A stretch of DNA of 64,000 nucleotides from JBFGJY01 sp041576975 (GTDB lineage: Bacteria; Pseudomonadota; Gammaproteobacteria; UBA4575). Positions 16,374-24,432 of this stretch are shown piece after piece; positions within the stretch are counted from its first letter, which is position 1, and each line of letters starts with the position of its first letter. The notes under the pieces were generated by a model. It was not told where the DNA came from. It searched no databases and saw only the letters and a list, made by a program, of their open reading frames with translations. The DNA is taken from assembly GCA_041576975.1 (NCBI GenBank), contig JBFGJY010000001.1, positions 59,697 through 123,696 of the forward strand, in the 5' to 3' direction. The translations under genes were made by a program, and so were the position numbers.

Positions 16374-18335
16374 TTAATTTTTGTCCGTTCGTTCCAATAA
16401 CAGGCCCCCTGGGCCAGATAGCGATGCAAACCAACGTGGTGCGATATACACGGTTGCGTCTTTTTCGGTAATAATTGCAGGTCCTGTAAGTATTTGATTT
16501 TGTCCAATGTCTGTTCGTTTATAGACAGGTACCTGTTGGTCCAGCTCATTTAATTGAACATGCTCAATAGGCTTGCCATGCTTTTGGGATGAACCAATTA
16601 CGAGCTGAATGTTAGGATTTTCCCCGCTTGCAGTAAGACGTAGATTCACCAATTCAACGGGCATATCCAAGGCATAACCGAAACGATCTTTATGCCTAGT
16701 ATGAAAAGCCTGAGCAGCATGCATGCTATCCTGCCAAACTAATTTTAATGTCGCAGATTGGCCTTGATAACGCAGGTCTATTTCTCGTTTTAGTGTAAAT
16801 CCTTGCGCTGATTCTGTTTTTAAATCTTGAGTAATTTTTTGCTCAAGCTGCAAAAAGATATTATCTATTTCGTCATTTTGGCAATCATTGAGTAATTTGA
16901 TATGGCTTTGTGAAATTTCTTTCCCAGGTGGAGCAATTAATAAGCCAAACGCTGACAATAGCCCCGCGTGCGCAGGTATCAGTGCATAGTGCATATTGAG
17001 TGCCTCTGCTAAGTCACAAACATGTAATCCACCTGCGCCACCAAAACTTACTAAAGTAAAATTCTTTGGATCATGGCCACGATACACAGACATAACGCGT
17101 AATGCTTGAACCATTTGTTCATTGGCAACTCGCACAATTCCTTGTGCACAAGCATGCGTATTTATGTGTAGACGTTGTGCAAGATGTTTTACCGCTGTTA
17201 ACGCTGCCGCATAATTTAATGCCAAATTGCCGGCAAGTTTGCAGCTTGCTGGCAAACGTCCCAAAACAAGATGTGCATCGGTAACCGTCGCATCTTTACC
17301 GCCTTGCCCATAACATGCAGGACCTGGAGATGCACCGGCTGAATCAGGCCCAACTTGTAATAAGCCCCCTTCATCGATCCAAGCAATCGAGCCTCCGCCT
17401 GCGCCGATGGTATGAATATCTAACATCGGTACTGCAACAGGCAATTCTGCAATTTTCCCGTTACTGGTCAAATTAAATTCCTTGTTAATGATCGAAACAT
17501 CGGTGGAGGTTCCACCCATATCAAAAGTAAGTAGCTGAGTGTGTCCAACATTTTGCCCAACGTGCAGACTTCCCCATAAACCACCTGCTGGTCCAGATAG
17601 CAATAGGCGTACAGCACTGTGCTCAGCTGCGGTGGCACTAAGTGTAAGACCATGACTTTGCATAACTGAAATCTTGGAAGTGTGCAGTTTTTTACGTAAA
17701 CGCGATAAATACCCATGCATTACCGGACCAAGGTAACTGTTGAGCCAGGTTACCAACCCGCGTTCGTATTCACGGTGCTCAGCTAACACCTCCGATGAAA
17801 TCGAAACAAAATATTTATTCGAGAGTCGATCAGAAATCTCTCTCTCAAATCGACCATCAACAAAAGAAAACAACAAGCAAATTGCAACCGCTTCAGTATC
17901 AAGCTGGTTAATTTTTGATGTTAATTCTTCCAGCTCCTGAGGCAACAGAGACTGCACCGTCTCACCCTTTGGACTGACTCTGCCACCTACTTCTAAGTTT
18001 AGCTGCGGATCAAATAATGAACGCTCTTTTTTAGGGGTAAGATTGTATAATTCTTGGCGTGTTTGCCGACCAATTAACAAAAGATCTTTAAAACCATGAT
18101 TGGTAATAAAAACGGTGCGGGCACCTTTGCCTTCCAGCAGTGCATTCGTCGCGACCGTAGTACCATGCACAATATGCAAACCCTCAGTATTAATCCCCAA
18201 AGCATTAATACCATTAAGTATGGCGCGCTCGGGTGCTGTAGGAGTCGATAACACTTTATGTGTCAACAACTGTTGTCCGTTGAAGTAGACCAAGTCTGTG
18301 AATGTACCGCCGGTGTCTACTGCTAGGATATGCAT
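16374..18335 (-). CDS. Hydantoinase/oxoprolinase family protein (HyuA-type subunit)
   Basis: The 653-residue protein has the three expected regions. The N-terminal actin-fold part starts MHILAVDTGGTFTDLVYF with the phosphate-binding DTGGTxTD loop and HGTTVATNALLEGKGA. The central Hydantoinase_A domain has LLSGPAGGLWGS, FDMGGTSTDVS and GAGGGSIAWIDEGGLLQVGPDSAGASPGPACYG. A C-terminal domain follows. Such proteins hydrolyse hydantoins, 5-oxoproline or, with partners, carboxylate acetone, using ATP. The usual HyuB partner is not encoded beside it, so the reaction cannot be assigned. It is divergent from the ABC exporter genes with a 29-base gap. Confidence 0.88.
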   Translation of the reverse strand: MHILAVDTGGTFTDLVYFNGQQLLTHKVLSTPTAPERAILNGINALGINTEGLHIVHGTTVATNALLEGKGARTVFITNHGFKDLLLIGRQTRQELYNLTPKKERSLFDPQLNLEVGGRVSPKGETVQSLLPQELEELTSKINQLDTEAVAICLLFSFVDGRFEREISDRLSNKYFVSISSEVLAEHREYERGLVTWLNSYLGPVMHGYLSRLRKKLHTSKISVMQSHGLTLSATAAEHSAVRLLLSGPAGGLWGSLHVGQNVGHTQLLTFDMGGTSTDVSIINKEFNLTSNGKIAELPVAVPMLDIHTIGAGGGSIAWIDEGGLLQVGPDSAGASPGPACYGQGGKDATVTDAHLVLGRLPASCKLAGNLALNYAAALTAVKHLAQRLHINTHACAQGIVRVANEQMVQALRVMSVYRGHDPKNFTLVSFGGAGGLHVCDLAEALNMHYALIPAHAGLLSAFGLLIAPPGKEISQSHIKLLNDCQNDEIDNIFLQLEQKITQDLKTESAQGFTLKREIDLRYQGQSATLKLVWQDSMHAAQAFHTRHKDRFGYALDMPVELVNLRLTASGENPNIQLVIGSSQKHGKPIEHVQLNELDQQVPVYKRTDIGQNQILTGPAIITEKDATVYIAPRWFASLSGPGGLLLERTDKN

Positions 18336-18364
18336 GACGCTATTGTAGTGAAAAGATTTAACTT

Positions 18365-19306
18365 ATGACGCAAGAAACATTGTTATCTGTTGAGAATCTC
18401 ACGCGTAGCTTTGATGGTAATAAAGCTATACATAATCTTAATTTTGATATTCATCGCGGTGAAGTCGTAGCATTGTTGGGAACCAATGGGGCCGGCAAGT
18501 CAACTACCCTAAATGTAATTACTGGTAATTTAAGACCAGACACCGGTAAGGCAAATATCTGTGGCTTTGATGTATTCACTAACCCAAAACAAGCTAAAAA
18601 TAATTTGGGTTTTCTACCAGAAACCCCTCCATTGTATCGAGAGTTAACCGTGTATGAGTATTTGCAATTTGCTGCGCGCATTCATAGTGTGGCAATAAAG
18701 CAAGTAAAACACAGTGTCGACAGGGTGTTAGCAGTTTGCGGTTTAAATACTGTGCAAAAAAAACTTATTGCCAACTTATCTAAAGGATTTCAACAGCGTG
18801 TCGGCATTGCACAGGCTATCATACATAATCCGGCTTTAGTGATATTAGATGAGCCCACTATTGGTTTAGATCCAGTGCAAATGCAAGATATTCGAGTGCT
18901 GTTAGATGAACTCTCAAATAACCATAGTGTTTTACTCTCTACTCATATGCTGACAGAAGCTGAATCAACTTGTGACCGTGTTTTGATAATTAATCAAGGG
19001 TCTTTACTACTCGACCAAGCCTTAAAAGACTTGGAGAAAAGTCCAGGTAAACGCGTAAAACTGCGCTTTCATGGAGGGCCGTCGATAGAGGAACTCAATG
19101 CTATTTCGGGTTGTGAGTCAGTAAGTTGTTCTCAGTATGGTAATTTCGTATGCCGCTATAACGACTCTGACTTTATTCAGCAGGTGCAAGCGCAATCATT
19201 AGCAAACAATTGGCAACTGTATGAAATTGGTCCCATTGCGAGTTCTTTAGAACAAGTATTTTTAGATCTTGTGATGCGTGATTCAACTCCCTCACCGAAT
19301 ATATAA
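18365..19306 (+). CDS. ABC transporter ATP-binding protein, GldA-like
   Basis: A 313-residue ABC ATPase. Walker A is GTNGAGKST (39-47), the signature is a variant LSKGFQQR, and Walker B is LVILDEPTIGLDP, followed by the switch histidine in LLSTHMLTEAE. The C-terminal 80 residues are an accessory domain typical of DrrA/NatA-like exporters. Directly followed by a permease and a GldG-like protein, which defines the Gld-type ABC module. In Bacteroidetes that module is needed for gliding, but related operons occur widely in non-gliding gammaproteobacteria, where the substrate is unknown. Confidence 0.88.
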   Translation: MTQETLLSVENLTRSFDGNKAIHNLNFDIHRGEVVALLGTNGAGKSTTLNVITGNLRPDTGKANICGFDVFTNPKQAKNNLGFLPETPPLYRELTVYEYLQFAARIHSVAIKQVKHSVDRVLAVCGLNTVQKKLIANLSKGFQQRVGIAQAIIHNPALVILDEPTIGLDPVQMQDIRVLLDELSNNHSVLLSTHMLTEAESTCDRVLIINQGSLLLDQALKDLEKSPGKRVKLRFHGGPSIEELNAISGCESVSCSQYGNFVCRYNDSDFIQQVQAQSLANNWQLYEIGPIASSLEQVFLDLVMRDSTPSPNI

Positions 19307-19314
19307 CAAATATT

Positions 19315-20067
19315 ATGATCAGGATAATTACTCACAATGAATTTAAACGCGTATGGTATTCGCCAATTGCTTGGATATTATTTTCTGTAGCACTATTTGT
19401 GTTAGGTTTATTGTTACTAATTTTACTTAATAATTTTTATAGCGAAATACAAGCTAAATTAGTAAGTTTAGAACGTGCGCCGGGTTTAACCGATTTAGTA
19501 ATTGCGCCATACTTATTTTGGGTTGCAGTGGTCGGTGTTCTTATTGTTCCCTTATTTGCGGTACGTAGTTGCACCGAAGAGCGACAGCAAGGTGCCAATC
19601 TATTATTAAGCAGCGCACCGATCAGTAATATCCAAATTGTTTTAGGAAAATTTTTTGCGTTAGCGCTATTAGCATTCATTTTTACCGTTGTATGTAGTTT
19701 ATTTGCACTAATATTAGGTTATTTCACCCTCATTGATTATGGGAAAATAGCAGCCGCCTGCTTGGGCGTATTTCTATTTATTAGTTCATTCAGTGCAGCG
19801 GCATTGTTTATTGCAAACCTAACTCGCACACCAATTATTGCCACTGCTGCAATCATAGGCATGTTACTACTCTTTGTGATGCTATACATGTCAGGCTCTG
19901 CAGCCAGCAGTAGCAGTGAACTTTTTCTGTATCTATCAAACTTTCCCCATTTAGTAGACTTACTGACTGGTTCTATTGATACTACTCATATTGCCTATTT
20001 TTTCTTGTTTATTATCTTATTTTTATGGTTGAGTGTGCGTAATCTTAACCAACGTCGTTCACTTTAA
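19315..20067 (+). CDS. ABC transporter permease, GldF-like
   Basis: A 250-residue membrane protein with six predicted transmembrane segments. It opens MIRIITHNEFKRVWYSPIAWIL, the short amphipathic start typical of ABC-2 permeases, and carries PLFAVRSCTEERQQGANLLLSSAPIS, the conserved cytoplasmic loop of the GldF/NosY group (RxxxEERxxGTxELLLTSP). Starts 8 bases after the ATPase gene stop. It is expected to pair with that ATPase in the inner membrane. Confidence 0.85.
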   Translation: MIRIITHNEFKRVWYSPIAWILFSVALFVLGLLLLILLNNFYSEIQAKLVSLERAPGLTDLVIAPYLFWVAVVGVLIVPLFAVRSCTEERQQGANLLLSSAPISNIQIVLGKFFALALLAFIFTVVCSLFALILGYFTLIDYGKIAAACLGVFLFISSFSAAALFIANLTRTPIIATAAIIGMLLLFVMLYMSGSAASSSSELFLYLSNFPHLVDLLTGSIDTTHIAYFFLFIILFLWLSVRNLNQRRSL

Positions 20068-20081
20068 CCCATTTATAAGCA

Positions 20082-21434
20082 GTGAAATTGGCAACCATAA
20101 AATTCCAAACATTCAAGTGGTCAAGCCTATTGTTGTTGTTAATCCTAATTGGCACTTGTGCCTGGTTAACACAAAAATATCATTGGGTATTTGACTGGAC
20201 ACGTGATAATCGCAATACGCTGACTGAAATAAGTAGAACAATATTAGAACAAGTCGCTCAACCACTGCAGATGACTGTATTAGCTCGTAACGCTGCAAGC
20301 GAACGCCATGGTCTGCAACGTAAAATAGGGAAGTACCAGCGCTATAAACCTGACATTACTTTAAGGTTCTTAGATGCTGAAACGGAAATTGAGCAGGCTA
20401 AAGAGCTGCTTCTTAATAACCCTGGCCAGTTACGTCTTGATTATCAAGACCGTTTCGAAATTGTCGACCAAATCACAGAGCGTGACATCACTAATGCTTT
20501 ACAAAGATTAAGCCGCCAAACAAATCCATGGGTTGTCTTCTTAGCAGGACATGGAGAGCGCGATCCTTTTAATGAAGAGAATCATGGCTACAGCTCTTTA
20601 AAACAAATGCTCGACTCAAGTGGTGTGCAAGTACAAGACATTAATTTGTTAGAATCCACCTCAATTCCAGACAACATATCTGTTTTAGTCGTTGCTGCTC
20701 CTAAGTCTGATTTGTTACAGGGTGAGGAAAAACTAATTCTGGAATATGTGGAGCGTGGTAGAAATTTATTATGGTTACGTGAACCAAATAGTGGTGAACA
20801 ACTAAATGTGCTTGCGCACAAACTAGGCATTACTTGGTTCGATGGCACCATTGTCGATGCCAATCAGCAATTGCGGTCGATCCTAGGTATCAAACACCCT
20901 GCTGTTGTCCCAGTAGTAAATTATCAAGCGCATGCAATTACAAAAAATTTGAAGAATCAAACTTTATATCCCTTTGCAGTTGGCTTTGATTTTGATACCA
21001 ATTCCGAATGGCATGTGCAGCCACTTTTTTATTCGCTACCACGCGCCTGGTCAGAAACAGCTTCTCTTGCAGATGAAGATGTAGTCTTCAACACTGAAGA
21101 AGGCGATATTGCCGGCCCATTATTAATGGCTGCTGCACTTTCACGTAAGCGTGCCGATGATAAGGCACAACGCATCGTCATCATTGGTGATAGCGATTTC
21201 ATGGCCAATAATTATATTGGCCATGGAGAAAATCTCTCATTGAGTGTAAGTGTATTGCAGTGGTTAATAAATGATGATAATCACATTTCTCTATTACCTT
21301 ATCGACCTCCGGATATTTCCATAGAGTTCAGCAATGTAGCCATTGCTAGCCTAGCTAGCAGTTACCTATTGATTGTGCCGCTTGGCGTATTGTTAACTGG
21401 CGTGTTAATTGGCATACGCAGACGCAAAACCTAA
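20082..21434 (+). CDS. GldG-like ABC transporter auxiliary protein
   Basis: The 450-residue product starts at GTG. It has an N-terminal membrane anchor (residues 14-30), a large periplasmic region, and a C-terminal anchor (about 424-446) followed by GIRRRKT. The periplasmic part includes FDWTRDNRNTLTEISRTIL, the NALQRLSRQTNPWVVFLAGHGERDP segment and IVIIGDSDFMANNYI, as in the ABC_transp_aux/GldG family. It completes the three-gene exporter module and begins 14 bases after the permease gene. Confidence 0.85.
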   Translation: MKLATIKFQTFKWSSLLLLLILIGTCAWLTQKYHWVFDWTRDNRNTLTEISRTILEQVAQPLQMTVLARNAASERHGLQRKIGKYQRYKPDITLRFLDAETEIEQAKELLLNNPGQLRLDYQDRFEIVDQITERDITNALQRLSRQTNPWVVFLAGHGERDPFNEENHGYSSLKQMLDSSGVQVQDINLLESTSIPDNISVLVVAAPKSDLLQGEEKLILEYVERGRNLLWLREPNSGEQLNVLAHKLGITWFDGTIVDANQQLRSILGIKHPAVVPVVNYQAHAITKNLKNQTLYPFAVGFDFDTNSEWHVQPLFYSLPRAWSETASLADEDVVFNTEEGDIAGPLLMAAALSRKRADDKAQRIVIIGDSDFMANNYIGHGENLSLSVSVLQWLINDDNHISLLPYRPPDISIEFSNVAIASLASSYLLIVPLGVLLTGVLIGIRRRKT

Positions 21435-21517
21435 GCTTAATTACCAATTGGCAAAACTAATTGGGAAATTAAATATGCTAGCTAGCTACGATAAGCTGAC
21501 CGCGCTACAGTAAAGTT

Positions 21518-22537
21518 ATGACAGCGTTAACATCAAAAAGTATTATCTCGGCTGTAACGCCATGTCTGGATATCACTATAAGTGAGGATTCTGCGCCTTT
21601 ACCTGCTGATCAGCCGATACTAACTCATCTATACTTCGGAGATAAAAACCACACTAATAAAAGTTGTTTGTCTGTACAAACTAGTTTAGAAGTACTTGGA
21701 TCTAATTTGTTTACGCAGTATTGGTTTACAGACAAAGAAGTCAAACAAAGTCGGCATAAAAACGTGCACTATGCATGTAATCAACAAATGCTTTTTGGTC
21801 ACATTCGACTTGCATATTCAAGAGAAGATGATTTTCAACAGCTTACAGAACAATCGTATCAAGAAATATTTGAGTGTCTAAAAAATACTGACTGTAAACA
21901 TCTGCTGCGTACCTGGAATTACTTCCCAGGCATAACCAAAACCACTACAACTCATAAACAGACTAATCGCTATGAACTATTTTGCAGCGGCCGTACACGT
22001 GCAATGCAAGCAAGCGGAATTGATAACGAAGTTTATCCTGCCGCAACGGTAATAGGAAATCAAAACGGCTGTTTGCAAATTTACTTTTTAGCCAGCGATA
22101 CTCCTGGTATAGCTGTGGAAAACCCACGACAAACTAGCGCTTACCATTACCCTGTTACAGACTCTTTTACACAACCATTATTTTCGCGAGGTATACTGAA
22201 AGTTTGGGGTAATCGAACGCACTTTTATGTATCCGGAACTGCGAGTATTATTGGACATGAAACGCTGCATATAAATGATGTGTGTGCGCAATTAAATGAA
22301 GCCATAAACAATGTCGAAACTTTAGTTGCACATGCCAACGATCAACATCAAACCCAACTGAATGCTCAAGACGATTTACTTTATATGAAAGTATATATTC
22401 GTCATAGCGAAGATGTCGCACATATAAATCAAGTATTAGCTGCTCGGCTTTCTAGCAATACAGCGCGTATATTATTACTTGGCGATATGTGTAGAGATAA
22501 TTTGTTAGTGGAAATTGAAGCCTTTTACCAGGCCTAA
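21518..22537 (+). CDS. Chorismatase family protein (FkbO/Hyg5/XanB2-like), probable hydroxybenzoate synthase
   Basis: A 339-residue protein with the conserved blocks of chorismatases: WNYFPGI (133-139), RYELFCSGR (151-159), YPAATVIG (173-180), ENPRQTSAYHYP (201-212) and VSGTASIIGHETLH (238-251), the last containing the active-site Glu. The fold is a pair of YjgF-like trimer domains. Characterised members turn chorismate into 3-hydroxybenzoate, 4-hydroxybenzoate or a dihydrodiol. In Xanthomonas, XanB2 supplies hydroxybenzoates for pigment and ubiquinone. No polyketide or aryl-polyene genes flank it here, so a ubiquinone-precursor role is an inference. Product specificity is not readable from sequence. 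Confidence 0.82.
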   Translation: MTALTSKSIISAVTPCLDITISEDSAPLPADQPILTHLYFGDKNHTNKSCLSVQTSLEVLGSNLFTQYWFTDKEVKQSRHKNVHYACNQQMLFGHIRLAYSREDDFQQLTEQSYQEIFECLKNTDCKHLLRTWNYFPGITKTTTTHKQTNRYELFCSGRTRAMQASGIDNEVYPAATVIGNQNGCLQIYFLASDTPGIAVENPRQTSAYHYPVTDSFTQPLFSRGILKVWGNRTHFYVSGTASIIGHETLHINDVCAQLNEAINNVETLVAHANDQHQTQLNAQDDLLYMKVYIRHSEDVAHINQVLAARLSSNTARILLLGDMCRDNLLVEIEAFYQA

Positions 22538-22551
22538 TTTCTACTTGTAGC

Positions 22552-23364
22552 ATGCCCGAACTTCCTGAAGTGGAAACCACGCTTCGCGGCATCACTCCAT
22601 ATGTACAAGGCAAGCAGATTACCGATGTAATTGTGCGTCAGCGACAAATGCGCTGGCCAGTGCCGCACAATTTACATCAGCTACTAAAAGATCAGCAAAT
22701 TCTAAATGTTAAACGTCGTGCCAAGTATCTCTTGTTTGAAACCGGTACTGGGCACATGATCTTGCATTTAGGAATGTCAGGAAGCTTACGCATTGTTGCC
22801 AACCAAACAAATCCACTGAAACATGACCACGTAGATATTGTACTTAGCAAAAAAGTTTTGCGTTTTCACGATCCTCGAAGATTTGGAACCATTCTATGGA
22901 CAAGCAGCAATCCTTTAGAACATAAACTATTACGAGCACTTGGGCCAGAACCACTAAGCAATGACTTTAATGGTCAACATTTGCACAAACTTGCCAAGTC
23001 AAGAAAGGTCAACGTAAAAAACTTTATTATGAATAGTCATGTTGTAGCTGGGATTGGAAACATTTATGCGAGTGAAGCACTATTTTTAAGCGGTATACAT
23101 CCTCAACGGGCTGCAGGCCGAATCTCACTGGCACGTTATAAAATACTTGTAAAAAATATAAAAAAAGTGCTTAACATCGCAATTGATTTTGGCGGTACAA
23201 CACTACGTGATTTTGTACGCGAAGATGGTAATCCGGGTTATTTTGCTAATCAGCTTAATGTTTATGATAAAAAAGGTGAGCCCTGCCCGATATGCAAATC
23301 ACCAATCAAAGCGCGCATGCTCGGACAGCGCAACAGTTTTTTTTGTAAGCAGTGCCAACATTAA
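22552..23364 (+). CDS. mutM: Formamidopyrimidine-DNA glycosylase (Fpg)
   Basis: Removes 8-oxoguanine and formamidopyrimidines from DNA and nicks the strand. The N-terminal catalytic PELPEVETT (Pro1 after Met removal, Glu2) is intact. Further motifs are LLFETGTGHMILHLGMSG, FHDPRRFGTILW and AGIGNIYASEALFLSGIHP. The C-terminal zinc finger CPIC...CKQC contains the damage-sensing Arg in GQRNSFFC. At 270 residues it has standard length. Begins 15 bases after the chorismatase gene. Confidence 0.97.
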   Translation: MPELPEVETTLRGITPYVQGKQITDVIVRQRQMRWPVPHNLHQLLKDQQILNVKRRAKYLLFETGTGHMILHLGMSGSLRIVANQTNPLKHDHVDIVLSKKVLRFHDPRRFGTILWTSSNPLEHKLLRALGPEPLSNDFNGQHLHKLAKSRKVNVKNFIMNSHVVAGIGNIYASEALFLSGIHPQRAAGRISLARYKILVKNIKKVLNIAIDFGGTTLRDFVREDGNPGYFANQLNVYDKKGEPCPICKSPIKARMLGQRNSFFCKQCQH

Positions 23365-23583
23365 ATTCAATTTTTTTAGTGTATTGATTTTAATACGCTT
23401 GAAATATCGAGAGATTATTCTGAATACCTCTGCCACTGGCTAGTTATTACCTACCAGTTGTCGATTCTGTTGGCCATTCAGTTTTGTCTTATGCCCATGC
23501 ATCAAAAATAACAAGCATTAAAATATGAAACGCCTCAAAATTAGTATCTAGAACTAACTAATTGGAATAAGAAAAAAACTATC

Positions 23584-23751
23584 ATGGGGATTACCAACTT
23601 AGATCGCTATTCGATTAGCAAAATCGATGATCATACGTTCAAGCTAACTGATGCCGATACTTTGCAAACTTGGCAAATCGAGATTCTTAGAAATATAAAT
23701 AACGAAAGCGAAACTGAGCAATCAAATGAGAACACTAATTCGAAAAAATGA
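23584..23751 (+). CDS. Small hypothetical protein (55 residues)
   Basis: This ATG-to-TGA frame lies in the otherwise empty spacer after mutM. It starts MGITNLDRYSISKIDDHTFK and includes ADTLQTWQIEILRN before an acidic, Asn/Ser-rich tail. Composition looks protein-like, but I recognise no family. The upstream GGAATAAG at 23564-23571 is a possible but distant ribosome site. The remaining bases of the spacer (23365-23583 and 23752-23781) show nothing else. Might be spurious. Confidence 0.35.
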   Translation: MGITNLDRYSISKIDDHTFKLTDADTLQTWQIEILRNINNESETEQSNENTNSKK

Positions 23752-23781
23752 TTAAATAGTTTTTTCTAGCACCGTCGTTTT

Positions 23782-24399
23782 CTAATTAATCCCAATCCAA
23801 TTTTTCACATTAGACTCTAAATTGTTGTATGGCATATAGCCATATGCAAGCATCGATATAGTGCCTTTCTTAATACCAGTTAAGGTAGGAAAACTTAGTA
23901 CCCCAAGTCGCTGGCAATAACTAAAATCATCATCAAGAAGTTTTTCAGTTTCATTTGAATGTAAATATTCAACAAATAAATCAGTATTCACTTTATAATT
24001 TTCTGCGAATTGAACTAAAACATCCTCATGTGTGACATTTAAATTTTTTGTATAAAAGGCAGTTTGTATAGTATCTAAAATTTTTAACTCGCTTCCGGGC
24101 TGCAATCGACAAAGAGATTTAATCGCAAGACATGCAAGTTTTGTATTATATACGAAATCATCTTCCATCTGAAACGTAAAATTAAACGACTGAGCTGTTG
24201 TTTCATGCACTTTACGCCATTGCACTAATACATAATCACGCAAGGCCTCATCCATCGCTTCAGTGGTATCTACACGAAATGGAGCTAACACTAAACGAAA
24301 ATCGACTTGTTCATTAAAGTTATTTTTTATGTGCTGAATAACAGGAGAAAAGCCCCAACACCAAGAACACATTGGATTAGAAAAATAAACTAATTGCAC
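23782..24399 (-). CDS. DsbA-family thioredoxin-fold protein
   Basis: A 205-residue protein without a signal peptide, so probably cytoplasmic. It begins QLVYFSNPMCSWCWGFSPVI: a thioredoxin-type CxxC (CSWC) followed by the W-G-F seen in the DsbA/FrnE-like subgroup often annotated as DSBA oxidoreductase or protein-disulfide isomerase. The cis-proline loop is SFPTLTGI near residue 170. The helical insertion between them fits the DsbA fold. The function is not established. Start codon GTG. It precedes no clear operon partner; the GGT gene lies 33 bases upstream in the same direction. Confidence 0.8.
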   Translation of the reverse strand: MQLVYFSNPMCSWCWGFSPVIQHIKNNFNEQVDFRLVLAPFRVDTTEAMDEALRDYVLVQWRKVHETTAQSFNFTFQMEDDFVYNTKLACLAIKSLCRLQPGSELKILDTIQTAFYTKNLNVTHEDVLVQFAENYKVNTDLFVEYLHSNETEKLLDDDFSYCQRLGVLSFPTLTGIKKGTISMLAYGYMPYNNLESNVKNWIGIN

Positions 24400-24432
24400 T
24401 ACTAAAATTATTATCTATAGAATTTAGGTTGG

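Noticed and set aside
16298..16549. 83-residue frame on the minus strand at the end of the hydantoinase gene
   Set aside because: It overlaps the hydantoinase C-terminus in another frame, shares no family motif, and is explained as a shadow frame.
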